Below are positions 12,401-25,660 of a stretch of DNA of 64,000 bases, piece by piece (position 1 is the first letter of the stretch; each line of letters starts with the position of its first letter). Below the pieces are notes generated by a model. It ran no database searches and was not told where the DNA came from. It was given only the letters and a program-made list of their open reading frames with translations. The DNA is taken from the NCBI GenBank assembly GCA_950295325.1, contig OX485806.1, forward strand, positions 25,358,001-25,422,000, given 5' to 3'. Origin of the DNA: Polytrichum commune. Its lineage: Eukaryota > Streptophyta > Polytrichopsida > Polytrichales > Polytrichaceae. The position numbers were made by a program, and so were the translations under genes.

Positions 12401-14372
12401 CTGTGATTGTCCAATGCTGCCCGCTGATGATGGACGGGTACCACTCCCTCCTGAAGTAGGACGAGCACCACTACCTCCTGAAGTTGGTCGTGGTAAATTT
12501 GCTGGACCACCCACACCTGCACCTGTGCCTGCCGAAGCTGTCCCTGATTTTGCTCCCCAAGCACCACTACTAACAGGTGGGGAAGATGCTGGTGGTGGGT
12601 TTCCCCAAGCACTGTTGCTGGTTGGTGGTGACCTTCCCACAGATCCCCAGCTCACACTTCCCCTGTGCGACAAGTCACAAAGATAAATTATCAAGACAGA
12701 GCCAACTGCTCTAAATAGTGGCAACAACCATAATGCATCAGTAGAGTATCCGCCCATCAGAACAGGTAAAAGGGCAGGACATTTATTTTATTTTATTTAA
12801 ATACATATATACATACTCAAGTTATTCAACTTCATGATACACCAACATGATGTATGATATTATTGTTTAAAATGAGATTGTTCTTTACACATACCCTACT
12901 GTCTTTTCCAAGGTACTGTTTACTGCATGTATATAGTATTACCCTCAACATACTATCCACATCTAACTCATGGAAGTCAAAAGTCCGGGTGCTTTCCCAC
13001 CACAAAAACCAAGAACTCCAACACTTGACCTCCATGCCTTGCAAGAGTCGAAGATCTAAATGCACAATGCACGTATGATTGCAGACATCTTCAATACAGA
13101 TGGACTGATGCAGATTTGTATTTCATTTATAGAGCTCCAAGATAGCATTTAGAAAAAACCAATATATTTACCTTGGTACAATCTCCACGTTAGGATCAAG
13201 TCCCCGATTCTCCAACCTGGAAGGGATTCCAATTGGTCGTAAGACTGTGCACCAAACAATACCAGCACTTCAATCTCAATAGAAGATACTTAACTGCCTT
13301 CAGCCTGGGCCATCCTAAAGCAGTGTGCCCTAACCTAGAGGAGACCATGAAAACTATCTGCAAGATCAGGAGACAGTTGTATATTCAGCACAATCGTAAA
13401 AATAATCATACCGTTGACTTGGTAAGTTGATAGGCTTAGGTACTGCAGGTATCTTGCCCAGCACTTGCATACCCCTTCGAGCCGAGCTCCCCCTGCAAAT
13501 CACAACAAAATGAACGGGACATCAGACTTGTCCTTTCCTAACTCTAGAACCTCAAAGTAGAATTGCTTGCCAGCATATAGCATACACAAGTAACTATGCA
13601 ATAAAAACATTGTTAAGCTCCCACTGTCCTACAGTCCTACTAAGATGCATTCACTTTTCTCCTTCTACAGCATCCACAAAACCCTGCAGCAGTTAAGTGC
13701 CTAAGAAACCCCAGCTGTTTCACAAATACCAGTAAACTCCGATAGGCCATGGTGGATTAAAAGAGTCCTCTCCAAGAAGGGCTGGAGAGGGGAAGGCAAA
13801 GGCAGGTTCACAAACCATAGAATCTCCAGTGTCCCAATAGAAATGGGAGAATAGAACGATCCAATAGTTCTTTACTATCGAGAGGCTGTACAATCTCGAA
13901 TCCAACACTAAATGTACAATTGAAAGTGCTTTTGAGAGTCACCCTCGCTGCTTATGCAAAAAGACGACACTTGGTGGCAGAACATTACTAAAGTCGAGGC
14001 ATCTAAACTATCTGTACATACTGCCACGTTTGCTTCTATACTTTTATGCCCACTGGCCACATCACAATTGTGTGCGCCAAATCCAGAAATCGAGATGGAG
14101 GTTATTTCAAAATCTTCTATTTGCAGAACATCCAGGGTACACATGGCGCCTATTGGATATAGCTTGGCCTTCTGTCTCTCCTTTCAAGAGTTACTTGCCG
14201 TGCCACAAGACAATGAATAAACAAGCCTCTTCAATTTCTGATTGTCCTTGTGAACCGATAATTCCAATCCAGGAATCAGACACAGAGAGAAGAGGGAGCG
14301 TGAGAGAGGGAGGGAGGAAGGGGAATGTGGGAAAGGCGTCGCAAAAACACACCTCCTCTCGCCCGTCAACAT
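6416..14372 (-). CDS. MOS1: MODIFIER OF SNC1 1 (MOS1)-like, BAT2-domain protein
   Basis: Eight coding exons (minus strand): 14372-14353, 13492-13412, 13216-13172, 12662-12176, 11890-11794, 11485-11396, 11212-9285, 9064-6416. All introns are GT-AG and the phases agree, giving 1,798 residues; Arabidopsis MOS1 is about 1,400. The start is MLTGERR, the N-terminus of many plant MOS1 proteins. Residues 8-60 include ARRGMQVLGK, PKPINLPSQRLENRGLDPN and VEIVPRGSVSWGS, the family hallmark. Next come a Ser/Gly/Trp-rich region with RPTSGG and RPSSAGS repeats, the TDFPTLGSEKN block (about 226-236), a Pro/Gly/Tyr-rich tract (about 280-480), a charged helix RAKMKEIAAQRARQLQKEEE (917 on), a long Gln/Ser/Pro-rich region and an Arg/Gly-rich tail (GRRGRFGGGRTG). 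In Arabidopsis MOS1 is nuclear, promotes expression of the immune receptor SNC1, and interacts with TCP factors. The last intron uses acceptor TTGCAG/CGG; the alternative 9 bases after GAAATGGAC would break the frame. Confidence 0.93.
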
Positions 14373-16110
14373 GGTTCAAGCTCGTCTTGCCTGCAGCAAG
14401 AAGTGGAATACCAACTCCTGCTCTAGTTCCTGGAATATATTCTGCAGCAACAACATACGTCAGCTATTGCAACGAGATTGATTAGTTATATCCCCGACTA
14501 TCATCCGATGCCTTGCATAAACAGATTATGCTCTGAAAGGCTAGATAAGATGCACCCCACACAATTGTTCACAAGAGAACTGATGCAAGATTCATCACCC
14601 AGACTAGAGTTAGAGTACGGCCTCACCCTCGTGCAATTTTATAAAAACTTCATTGAGCCATTACCTTCATCGGTAATATTAGCAAAGCTGCCCCTACTCC
14701 CCATTGACATCATCATCAAATCCACAGAGCAGGTACAAATCCGCATAAACAAATTATATTGACTCAACTCATACCATCGCAGCAAAGAGGTTTCCTCTCC
14801 ATTTCCACAGCGATGGACAACAAACGTCCTAACTTTCAAAACGCTCGGCTCAGGGCTGGTTACGTAAGCAACCGTACTGGACGTCAGAATCAGGCCTAAG
14901 TTCCAACAAACCTCATCATCCCATACAATTAAAACACAAATTCTTCAGTTGGAAAACCAACCAGTGAGCAACGATCATCCAAATCACCAGAGTTCCAAAA
15001 GGATGCCAAATTCGCGCTCAAAAATCTCTCTTAACATCAAATAAAAAGGGAAAAAGTCATTAAGATTTGGCGCCAACAATGGACTCTGTAGCACTCATAT
15101 ACCCAGACGATATGGGCTCCAGCACGATGAATACAATATCCTTAAATTACAAGAATAGGACTCATGTAACAATAATAACGAGAGTGGCCCCTCGATAATA
15201 CGGAACAGGCAGAGTGCCGACATAGGAACTACAATATACTATACTATACTACACTCCTGTCTTTCAAAATATGGCAAGCATAGTCGTGTCGCGCGATGAA
15301 TAGAACCGGGCCACACGTGAACCTATCCACGGCCAAACTCGCCAAATTTCAAAAACCACCGCGATCAACTTAACATACACACACACACAACATACGGCCG
15401 AAAAAGCTTCCGTTCCAACACAAGAGCCTACCGCCACACGCACGTCGCATCGCACCGCCACCAACCCCAACCCCAACGCTGAAACCCTAACATGCACAGA
15501 TAGACTCCACAGACCCTAAGGGAAGAAGGGAGGGGGGGTGGGGAGCCATACACACATACCTAACTGCATTAAAATGCCGTTCCTGAAGGTTGCTGGCTGC
15601 AGATCACGAGAGGCGCCCCCCTGCCGCGCCCTTTATGGTACACACACAGGTCGATGCGAGGGTTTGCCACCCTAGGCACCACAGGTCACGGCTGGAGATG
15701 AAAAAAGAAAGCGGGGGAGCGGGAGAAGATGGAGTGGCCGGTGGCCAAACTGTGAGAGAGCAGCGCTCCGGCTAGCTAGCTAACCAGCTAGGGAGAGGCG
15801 ATGGCGATGGAGGGAGGAGGGAGAAAGAGAGAGGGAGAGGGAGGGAGGAAAGAGGGAGAGAGAGAGAGAGAGAGAGATGGGGGGGGAGAGTAGAGAGAGA
15901 ACAGGCAGAAGGAAGGAGGAGAGACGAGAAACAACACTCGCAGGCCTTTGGCTCTCCGCCATTCGGCAACCGGTGGTCGGCGGTGGTGATCGCTGCGAGA
16001 CGCAAGGGTTTCTCGATTGGGAGGGTGCGGGTGGCGACCGGTGGGCGGGAATCCCGACCGGGGGGCACGCTTGGACGTGAAGCAACCGAATACTAGCCGC
16101 TCCCTTCCCT
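14373..16110 (-). other. MOS1 5' leader, first intron and promoter-proximal region
   Basis: Upstream of the ATG the coding exon extends to an acceptor, CTGCAG/GCAAGACG, at 14390. A matching donor, TTAG/GTATGTG, ends a non-coding exon at 15560, implying a ~1.2 kb intron in the 5' UTR. The upstream exon has CT-rich sequence on the minus strand (GA-rich on plus, 15825-15900), common in plant leaders. The transcription start is probably between 15.8 and 16.1 kb; no clear TATA box was found. An AAACCCTAA telo-box-like word occurs on the plus strand at about 15481-15490. Open frames in the region have low complexity and are not likely genes. Confidence 0.55.
15825..15900. repeat. GA-rich (CT on minus) microsatellite in the MOS1 leader
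   Basis: AGAGAG and GGGAGG runs with an uninterrupted GA tract near 15858-15877. On the transcribed strand this is a CT tract just downstream of the likely transcription start, a typical position in plant promoters. Confidence 0.8.
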
Positions 16111-17240
16111 CTTCTCTCTCTCTCTACCTTTGCCTGCTTGCCCATGCTTCTTTGGGGCTCTCCCATAGGCCACAACGCTCTTTCCATGTCCCATGAACTT
16201 TGAGGGTCGATGTTTTTGCTTGCGTGAGGATGAGTGTCCGCATTCTTCTTAACAATAGTATTTTCCGTAATGCCATGTCTTTTCCTCAAGGAAATGTCTC
16301 TTCCTTTTATCAAGTTGTAATTGATTGTTGAGTTTCGGCATCCATTGGTTTTTAAAATAAGCAGTTGGTCACGAGAGTGCTCTACCCTAGTATTATTTTG
16401 CACATGTGGCCAGTTGTGGTTGGCTATCCGACCAAGATCAAATTTTGGCTCATTTTAGATTCCACTTTATATCATTGGTTACTTATAATTGGGTTCCATT
16501 TGAAGGAGCGAGTTACCAACACCATATGTGGTTGGTTCTACTCGGCTAATATCAAGTTTTGGCTCATTTTAGAGACCACTCCTAGGTCTTTTCCCACGTG
16601 GCATAGCCAATAGAAAAATCAATGTATGGGGGGGGGGGATTGTCTCACTGTATATATACACGTACTAAACAAACATGGAACTTAGAGGTTTGTGTTTGCA
16701 CACAAGTCCCCTTGGTCAAATTAGCATGTTGAGGATCTCTATATTTTTACCCTCCACGGTCCATATCATAACAAGAAAAACTTCCTTTATAACACTTGCC
16801 TAGCTTACACACATTTCAACCGATATTTTGCCAATTCAGACTTGATTCATTTGTAACTACACCTTCTATATCTAATATTGTGGCCCACTCTAATTTTTCA
16901 TATCACAATAATTTTGGTCAACGTATTTTTTTCTTGACCCACACCATGTTTGAGCCCATAATGTTATGTGTTCAAATCTAAGATTTAATTTTAAATTTTA
17001 AACAAAAATTTGAGTTCTTGTGATTGAAAACATATATTTTCATTACAATATCGATATGTTATCAATATTCTATCATTTTAAGAATAAATATTTAAAGTGT
17101 ATTAAACGCGTATTAAACCACAAGCCACCGTAATCTCAACCCACACACAAATTACAATGGGCCAAGGTATTTTCTATCCACGGCTCACATTAACACATGT
17201 AGATAGTGTAGTTGTCGGATATGGATCTCCTTTCAAAAAC
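16111..17240. other. Intergenic DNA with a local short duplication
   Basis: No gene seen. A ~55-base unit containing ATCAA(A/G)TTTTGGCTCATTTTAGA occurs twice, at about 16437-16465 and 16551-16573, each preceded by GTGGTTGG. A run of 11 G lies at 16628-16638. Otherwise AT-rich without recognisable content. Confidence 0.45.
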
Positions 17241-17705
17241 AAGGAAACGGTAGAACCGTGAGGCTCTGTCCTTTCTTATGAAAGACTACAACTGTAATTG
17301 TCCAGTTTGCTCATTCCAGTTCATAGTTGTTTTCTATATCTATAACCAAAACTTTCTTGATTGTGTGCATCATTTTCTCAAATGCAGGTCAACGATTGAA
17401 GCTACCAAAACTAAAATTCTGAGGTGACGTGGCCGCTTGAGAGGGCTGCATTTCGGGAAGAGGCTATAAGCCTCTTCTCGGTAACTATACTTAACTAGGA
17501 GTTTTTCAATACATTTTAGGAGAAACTATAATTAACTATATATATAACACTATAGTTAACATCCACATTAAATAAAATGGACCAAAAATAGCAAGAACAA
17601 GAAACGTCCAAGTGCGAACGCAAAGTGGTTAGAAAAATTGCTCTTGAAACAGAAAAGTCGATGCATAGTCTTTGTCCTATAGACAAAGCCAATAAGTGCA
17701 ACAAA
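17241..17705. repeat. Dispersed repeat family S, copy 1
   Basis: Shares long blocks with 55664-56090 in the same orientation: GTGAGGCTCTGTCCT, CTTATGAAAGACTA, CAATACATTTTAGG, GGACCAAAAATAGCAAGAAC and AATGCATAGTCT followed by ACAAAGCCAATAA. Copy 1 also holds about 130 bases (17370-17500) not present in copy 2, including a hairpin with arms GAAGAGGC/GCCTCTTC around TATAA at 17458-17478. No coding capacity and no clear termini; class unknown. Confidence 0.65.
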
Positions 17706-20700
17706 ACAACCTATTCGGTTTGTATTTGCACATAATTACAACCAGGTTAACCGTGCCCCCTCCTCTCTTCCTTTTACCCCTCTAGAATATTCTCCAAGGC
17801 CCCATGAATATTTGCTTCTATTCGACCTCAAAAAAAATCGCACTCCATGTGTTTCATGATATTGAGATGAAGGAACAAGCAATGGTGTTTAAGAGTTTGG
17901 AGTTCGTGGACTCCAACATTTTAATTTTATAGTTTAGAAATATAACCATTCACACATAAAATGAAAGGGGAATTGTTACATACAAGCGTACCTTAGCATC
18001 CATCCAAATTTAGGAATGTTTCATCCATAGGTTGTGTGATGAAATGATCATGATTGGATCGCCTATATGAAGCTCGAGTGTTTTTTTTCTTCTTAACCCC
18101 TAGCTTCCCATGCCCAATTTTCCTCACATCTGCTCGAAAATGTGACCTCAATTTCAGCGACCGGAGTTGAAGATCTAAAGTCTTTTTGACAAAACCAACT
18201 ATATAAATGTCTGTAGACTAAAGTGACTACTCAGAGGCCGTCATTTAACCGTCAAAGTTGTGTTACATAAGATATTATAATATAAATGTTGACATTGGTC
18301 TTGAGGGGCAACAATTTAGAAATGAAATTAGGGTTGGCTTTTTTTAATCATCAAACCTCCACTCAAATCATCTCCAAATGATAAAATGTCACCCTCGTTC
18401 AAAAGAGGGGCAATATGCCTACTCAAATAAGCTCACAAATCTTGAAACCAATATTTTATGATTTTTTGGGAAGCCTTGCAATTTGAGGCATCGATGCCCC
18501 AAATGCACACCTTCCACATGTATTTACACCCACTAACACATGTCCAACTAAAATTTTTGAAGGTGGATGTTTATCGTATGTTTCATTTGAGTGTCATGCA
18601 GAACTTTAAATCAACTGGGAATCATTTGCACATAGGGATCAGACAATTAAAATGTTTAGGATATGCTACCCATAAACCGCATATGTGATAAATGTCAAGC
18701 ATGCATTTGTGGACTGGTTCCATTGTAAACTAGTTGAGAGGATACTCCCATATTGAATTAATCCAAAGATAGCTAACTTTGTTGAATCGTAATTATCCAC
18801 TTCACGACATAACAAACATGAACAAGAACAAGAAGAGTGATCCATAAGCCATCCGAACTGGTGTCAAAGGAGTCAGGGCAAACTACTCGCAGCTAGGTTA
18901 TGGTCACATAGGACATTAGGAATAAACATGCAGAAGTGAAGTGAACAATGGAGTTTAATTTGTTGCCCATGTTGTTGTGGTTGTTATCGTTGTTATTTTG
19001 CAATGTGATATTCACTATATGCACATGCAAACCTCGTGATGATTTCACTCTTGGTAAAGGGTCAACATTGCACTCTTTAAGAACAATCATATGAAATCTA
19101 TGTATTGTTTATAAGGAGAAACATGAATGCGTACGCTTATGAAAAAATAAAGGGTCGATTTTTGGTAAGTTATTCTTTAGCCATAAACAATAACTATGGG
19201 ACAAGGGCATAACTTCTCAAAGAAGGGCCCACATTAGCGAGCCTAACTTAACACCACCGTTCTCCCTCTTTAGTATGACATGTTTGAGAAACACACAAAA
19301 AGTCGTACTATTGAGGTGTCGTCTTCTCATTAATGTGACAAATGGCATAAAGTTGTCGTCCTACCAAGGGAATATAAAAAAACACAAGTAATATGAGCTT
19401 AAATATATATACAACGAGTTTAAGCAATATAGATGGTATGAAATAATAACTTATAACTCCAAACAAATACAAATATTTTCAAGAACTCTTAAAATAAGAG
19501 TCTAAAGATCTTTGGTGTTGCCTATACAAGTTAGCAACTGTCAATTTAATCTAAATTCCCTACTAACTTTTGAAAACTAATAATTTCATTAACACCAAAT
19601 ACAAAGAGTTCTCTAATAGGAAACTAGACAACAATGGTGCATGACATTTAGCATCGCTAAGCTTTCTTGTAGGTGGAGCAACATCATCCACATCTACCAT
19701 AACATGGTTAGGCGTTAGACCAGTCTAACCCTAAACATGTCCATTCTACACTAGTAACCCTAATTCTCATTAAGTTCCCAATGATAAGCGAAGTTCCCAA
19801 GTTGTTCTCAAGTGAAATTGGATGTATTTTAGATGTACATAACATAGATGAAAGGAATTTTAGCATTAACCACCTCTTTAATATGACAAAATGGAGATTC
19901 TGAATGTCGCATTATCGAATGTCGCAGTCATATAAAAGAGGGAGTTCTGAACTGAAAACTTTGGTCTCACAAAAATGTGTCGTAAAATCGAGGGTGTTGT
20001 ATAAACGAGTGTTGTATTAACGAGGTTAGATTGTATAAGGAATCGGCCTCTTTCGGATGATATTTACTTATGAGTTCTTTGCTATTCTCTTCCTTTCTTT
20101 GCATGGCCCCGGCATTTACAAGGGACATGTGTTTTTGTAAGATATTGAAGGACAAAGGCGGTGCTTTTAAAGTCAACCACATACATTTTCATATCATGTT
20201 TTTCAAGTTGTCAAGGTCAATATCGAGTAGTTTCAAATCACGAAGCAATTTGGGACACAACAAATGAAGGCATGTCATGGTAAAAGAATGTGCAAGTTGC
20301 AAGTCCAAAATGCAAAGAATTGGCTCTTGTGGACATAAAGCGATACACATAATTGTGTCATTAATGGCAAATTAATATGTCGAGACCTAAAAGGCAAGGA
20401 GGCTATGAAGTTGGAGTTTGTTTTAGCTACACACACAACGAGTACACAAGTAGTGGTTCGTATAGGTAATCCACCTTCTTGAAGTAGAAGGTAGATACTT
20501 AAAGTGGCTACATTTTCAACATTTGTCACTAATCGCCGTCCATAACATTACTAAGCAACTACATGATTTGTTTATTTCAAAGAAAGAGGTTGCAATCGAG
20601 AAAACTTTTATAATTTATAGTTGTTTGTTGAAAGGTTCATAATTCACATCACGAGTGCTCCCCATAAACATGGAATCCCACAATTATAAGAGGATTATGC

Positions 20701-20900
20701 TCATGTGATACATGGTCCCAAGGAACGAGCATATAATTCAGCCAAAGACTTGTGTAATGTTATATATTAACAAGGGGACGGGTATACGGTCCTTAAGTCA
20801 TGGGCCTCGAACACAATAGACGTGGAGGGAGTTGAATACGGCCCCCGACATTACACATATCTAGTAAATTGGCGGAGGCAAAATTGGAACGTATAAATAG
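17706..20900. other. Intergenic DNA, no recognised gene
   Basis: Only short, non-conserved open frames on both strands (all under 90 codons). A few repeated words occur near 19.9-20.03 kb, such as GAATGTCGC twice. Nothing supports a gene, an RNA or a bounded element. Confidence 0.4.
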
Positions 20901-21697
20901 CAACACGTTGAGATAACATCCTAAGATCCCAATTAATGCCACAATAATTGCACCTTTCAGGTTCTTATTTAAAAAAATTAGGACATGTATGGTTCAAACC
21001 ACTACATTGCTTTAGGGTGTTAAGTGTCACATGCATAATTGTGTCACTTACCCTATCTTGAGGCGTATGTTAGGTTAGATTGAAGATTAATAACTTCGCC
21101 GTAAGTGTGACCTCATGACACTTGGTGTTCAAGTGCGCTTACTAATATCTTGGCATGAGCATGTTCAATAGTGCTATGAGGTGCATGCCTATGTTACACA
21201 ATGGTTTACAAGTTGACTAAAGTGTACACAAATGACACTTGCCATTAGTATGCTAAAGAATATACTCTTCTTGAGTCTTGAAACGTAAACACACGACACT
21301 TGCCATTAGTACGCTCAAAATCATCTTCCCATTGCATACTAAAACACATGACTATCATCTAAAGTATCCCAATGTGCTAGTCTAAATGTCATAATGTAGA
21401 TAGTTTTTCACTCAAAGAAGTATATTATGTTGACGAATGGGATCATATTGGCAATTAGTGGGCATGACACTTTAAGACCTCTAGACATCTAGTTTAGGCC
21501 CTTTGCAAGTAATATACGTGACACTAAATACCATAAATGGTGTAGTACAAAGCAGATTGTCACATAAACTAAGCATACAAATTATAAGATATTTATAGGT
21601 GTAAGTTGAGCATAATATATATGTTATACACCACTATTTGGATAATTTATAAAATTTTAAAAGTGGATATTTTTTTAAAACGGTCTCATATCTCTCC

Positions 21698-21749
<52 letters not shown>

Positions 21750-21930
21750 ACACAATTTTGGGGTAAGTTTGATGCCACACATTTTTTGTACAATTTTTGA
21801 TGATAAAAATGAGTACGTAAAAAATGTGATGGCTCACACTAAACATGGGTGTGAAGAATCTTTCTTAAAATAACTATGATGTCTAAGGTAGACATGCCTA
21901 AGTCAGTTACCTATCGATCTTAATCGAACA
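20901..21930. repeat. Decayed repeat DNA with CT microsatellite
   Basis: The word GACACTTGCCATTAGTA occurs twice 61 bases apart (21235 and 21296), and related GTGTCAC words recur. A CT microsatellite of about 60 bases, with two interruptions, spans 21690-21750. No coding content recognised. Confidence 0.55.
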
Positions 21931-21934
21931 CCTA

Positions 21935-22266
21935 TGTTTTAGTGGTATGTGGTAAGGGGTGGCTCCAGGAATGGATGTGGGAAAGACACATGTTTACACA
22001 AGATTCGATGATGAACTCAATGTATGATAACCATTCTAAGTTCAACATTCAACATAATTGAGGAGACCTGTATGACCAATCAATGAGCACAATAATCCTC
22101 ACTTTGATAATGAACGAGGTGTTCATACAAACTTTGTAAATCATAAGGAAAGCAACTACGCCCTTGATTTGGATTTGCCAACCACCTTGTAATAATTGCA
22201 TGTTTCATATCATAGAAGAAGTGAGCTAGACGAAAAGAGAAGAAAGCAACCATTTAAGACCCATCA
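21935..22266. repeat. Dispersed repeat family C, copy 1
   Basis: Related to 33755-34105 and 52105-52436 in the same orientation. Shared words include AGTGGTATG, TTCAACATTCAACATAATTGA (with changes), ATCCTCACTTTGATAATG, CATACAA or CATACGA, and GCATGTTTCATAT. Copies are roughly 330-350 bp and diverged by indels. No coding capacity or clear terminal repeats found. Confidence 0.6.
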
Positions 22267-22983
22267 AGTTTATTGGGAATTTGAGACATTCTATGAAAAG
22301 AAATGTTGTACCTTGCCTATTACATGACGTAGACCCACAAGCAACCACGAACATGAAACCAACATTATGTCTCACAATCATACATTTGGGGACCCAAAAT
22401 GACCTAAAGCATGACGAGGCCCCACGAATGGCATTGCATAGCCACCACACCATCACACACGTGTCCTTTTAAAATTGCTAGCAATTTGTGTGGGTTACTA
22501 TGTATTTCAATGCTTATTAACCCAAACAAAAGCCAACTTTGAGAACTTTGAATTCCAAGATCTAAGATTTAGGGTTTCAGTATTAGAATTAATTAAACGA
22601 AAATGTTCTCATCAATGTCAATCGAGAAATTGATATCCATGAATAAAAAAGAATGAAATAAAATTTGTATGCATCTTAATGCATTGGGCTCAAGTACCCC
22701 TTTTCATGTAAGAAGTTGGCCTTGGGAGCTCAAGGGCCTTCTTACTTGTGGTGGCCCTTGTGGAATGTCATCCCACCACATAATGCAACGATACTAAACC
22801 GTTCATGGTATGTAGTGTCACGTGCACTATTTGTTGCGAAGTAAGTGATACTATTACGCATGTGAAACTAAGCATCATAAATGGTGTAGTTCATGGGATA
22901 GAATGTCCTTGCAAACCGCTTTGAATTCCTTTAAACACTTGTGGCTCTACACTAAGTACCTTGTTTCCATGGCATTAAATTTA
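22267..22983. other. Intergenic DNA, nothing recognised
   Basis: AT-rich, short opposite-strand frames only (for example about 22226-22472 on both strands). No family resemblance seen. Confidence 0.35.
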
Positions 22984-23395
22984 GCTTGTTGTGTTGATTG
23001 GAGTGGTCTCTGACTTGTCGTGTAACACCAAGTATCATGTGACACCCTATGCACGCTAATATTTGCACTTAGGTTGCATGTGCGAATAGGTTGCCTCTTA
23101 CCAATGCAAATCACCTTGGGTCAAAATCAACTCACATGCACTTATAATTTTGTTTACTCATCCATATAGCAAGCACGAGTAGAAAAAACAATGCATGTTG
23201 TTATTGTGGTAATAAATATAGTGAATTGTGTAGATTGTTCATAAATGAGCATGGGTCGACCTAATTGCACATATCAATGTAGTTGCCACATATGATCGCA
23301 AGACGATTGTGTGGGTTGATGATCAATAGTGTGGGCTACGCTCAATCACATGCTTAGTGTAGTATTATAGATAGATAGATAGATAGATTGTAAAG
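22984..23395. repeat. Dispersed repeat family D, copy 1, with GATA microsatellite
   Basis: Parts match 35223-35375: a block with GACTTGTC, AAGT(A/G)TCATGTGAC, then GTTGATGATCAATAGTG versus GTCGATGATGAATAGTG, and ending in TTAGTGTAGTAT or TAAGTGTAGTAT. The copy here is longer and runs into a GATA repeat at about 23368-23390. Class unknown. Confidence 0.5.
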
Positions 23396-24271
23396 TTTTT
23401 GTTCTAAATGAAACAAAGGCGTTGGATTGCATAGGAGGCTCCACTTGTCATGTGTATATTATAGGCATTGGGGACACAATACCCCACAATTTTGGCATTC
23501 CTATAAAGACATCTTTGAAATCTTGTTGCTTAACCCCTAATTTCCCAAGGCTATGAAAGGGTTGTTTTGAGTGCATGCACTCCATTTGGTTGTGCAATTT
23601 TCATGGACAAGTTATGAGATGAAAATGAGCTTTATCCTTATAATCTTGAAACATGGGAGACGAGCTATTTTGAGGGGGGAAATGGGCATGAATAACACTT
23701 TGAATTGTTAGATTACAACAATTGAAGGAAGGGATGCGCAAGAGAATGCCATGTTTTTAATCCCCAAAGAAGACATTTGACTAATCAAAGTCATGCGGAA
23801 AATGAGTGGAATGCTTGTGTGATCCACCATATGGGGACAATTCAACACTTGAGCACCTCCACAAGTTCTCATGCCGAAATGTGCATACCACTATAGGCCA
23901 GCCCCGTGCATTTGGAGTGCCTAAATTGTCCCATATTTTCGACCACATACATGCAAAGAATCCCAATAAAATCACATAGTGTCCAAATGTTACAATAAAT
24001 GGTTAATATGAGCACAAAGGTCGTTTTTACATGAACATCAATAATTATTTCAATTTTACCACAATAAACATCACCAATGTTCATGTAAAATTTGCAATGG
24101 AGTGGCAATCATTGATTGGAGTCAACACCCTCACATGAGCTCCCAAGACAACAAAAACATGACTGCTTCCCCACTTTGACATTTTTTTCCCCACATTCTA
24201 ATCATCTACAAATTGCACGACTCATGTGTCTATGGATAGATGTATGTGTGTATTTATGTGTGTATTTACAA
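23396..24271. other. Intergenic DNA, nothing recognised
   Basis: No convincing reading frame, repeat with a partner in this window, or RNA gene. Confidence 0.35.
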
Positions 24272-24436
24272 ATAACATTATTCATATCCATAAAAATGTT
24301 TTACAGGATTAACAATATTCCATGGAATATTCATCGATATTCCCCATGTTTAATCTGAATGTGGGGAACATTCAGGAGTGTCTTGTGGAATATTGTTAAT
24401 CCCACGTAACATTGTTATGGATTTGAATAATGTTAT
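24272..24436. mobile_element. Palindromic MITE, copy 1
   Basis: A 165-bp near-palindrome. The outer arms are ATAACATTATTCA (left) and TGAATAATGTTAT (right). Inner arms have GGATTAACAATATTCCA against TGGAATATTGTTAATCC, then GATATTCCCCAT against ATGTGGGGAACAT around a short AATCTGA centre. The same inner block occurs at 33453-33541, so this is a family. It can fold into one long hairpin and has no coding capacity. Confidence 0.85.
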
Positions 24437-25660
24437 GCATGTACATGTGAAAACGTGTGAACAAAATTATGAGTATACATGTCCATATGTCTTGGGATCT
24501 TGGATCTCTTCCAACTTGTAATTGGAAACGAGGCCTATAAGAAGCAAGTCTAAAATGGACATTTTTCCCTTTGCACCCACCTCTCATAGGACATGAAACA
24601 CACAACAAGTATGATGAGATGTTGAGGCACTTGCACATCATGCCCAGAGACACTCTCCTCATACTTTTTAAACCTTGTATGAATATCCTATCCATTGCCA
24701 AGTGAAGTTTCTTTGAGGTTTTTTAAATGGTTTGAGGCCCCTCCCCCAAGTTATGTGGATTATTATGTCTAAAATGGTTAACCAATTTTTTAACATATAG
24801 TCCAATCTCCTTCAATGCATGTCTCTTTGTTATCAGTTCTCATATTCACAATTGACCATTGACCATTCAAATATAGATGTCCATTTTAAAATCACACTTT
24901 GAATCAAACACATCTACCTTAGTTGATCCTATTGATCATGTCTACACAATGAGTTAATAAATGACTAAAGCGTCTTTCCAAAAATGCTAAATCAAAGAAC
25001 TAAATCACCCTATCCACGGGCAACTTCGTATGGGAGATTTTGATAAGAGTATGCACCGTAGTTTCATACGACTTGGGAGACGAGAGTTGAACTTACAAGT
25101 TTTGGGAGTTTGGAGTAATATCTTGTGATTTTTTGAAGCGAAATATCACAACGACAATGTCAAGATGACCACTCTACATTTCCTATTGAGATATCTAGCA
25201 TACTTTAATTGGGTTTCTAGATGACCTAATTTGAGATATTGTAAAGAGATGGTGGCAACGATAGCAATAAATATCACATGTTCGAAACCCATAAATATCA
25301 CAAGCGGTTTTGAGTCCAAAATGGGTCATCTAAAAGCCCCCTCACAGAGTATCCATAAATACATAATGCAAAGTATTTGACACAATCAAATTGTACGACG
25401 TATGTAAGGAAGTTCAAGTCTAGATAAAGACTTCATTTTTTCTTGATTTGCAAGATCGCATGTATGAGTCAAAGTATGATTTGGATAACATTGGAGCATG
25501 TTTAGGGGAGGTATAAAAAATGTCATGTCACATATCCAAATTAAAGGCCATTGATGGATCCTCATGGGAAAATGAAAACTAAACAAACAATTTATCCAAT
25601 ACAAGATTGTTATATTCTATTTCACCTTGATGGAATTTAAAATTAAAATTGTAAAGATAT
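24437..25660. other. Intergenic DNA, nothing recognised
   Basis: Short non-conserved frames only. No repeat partner recognised in the window. Confidence 0.35.
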
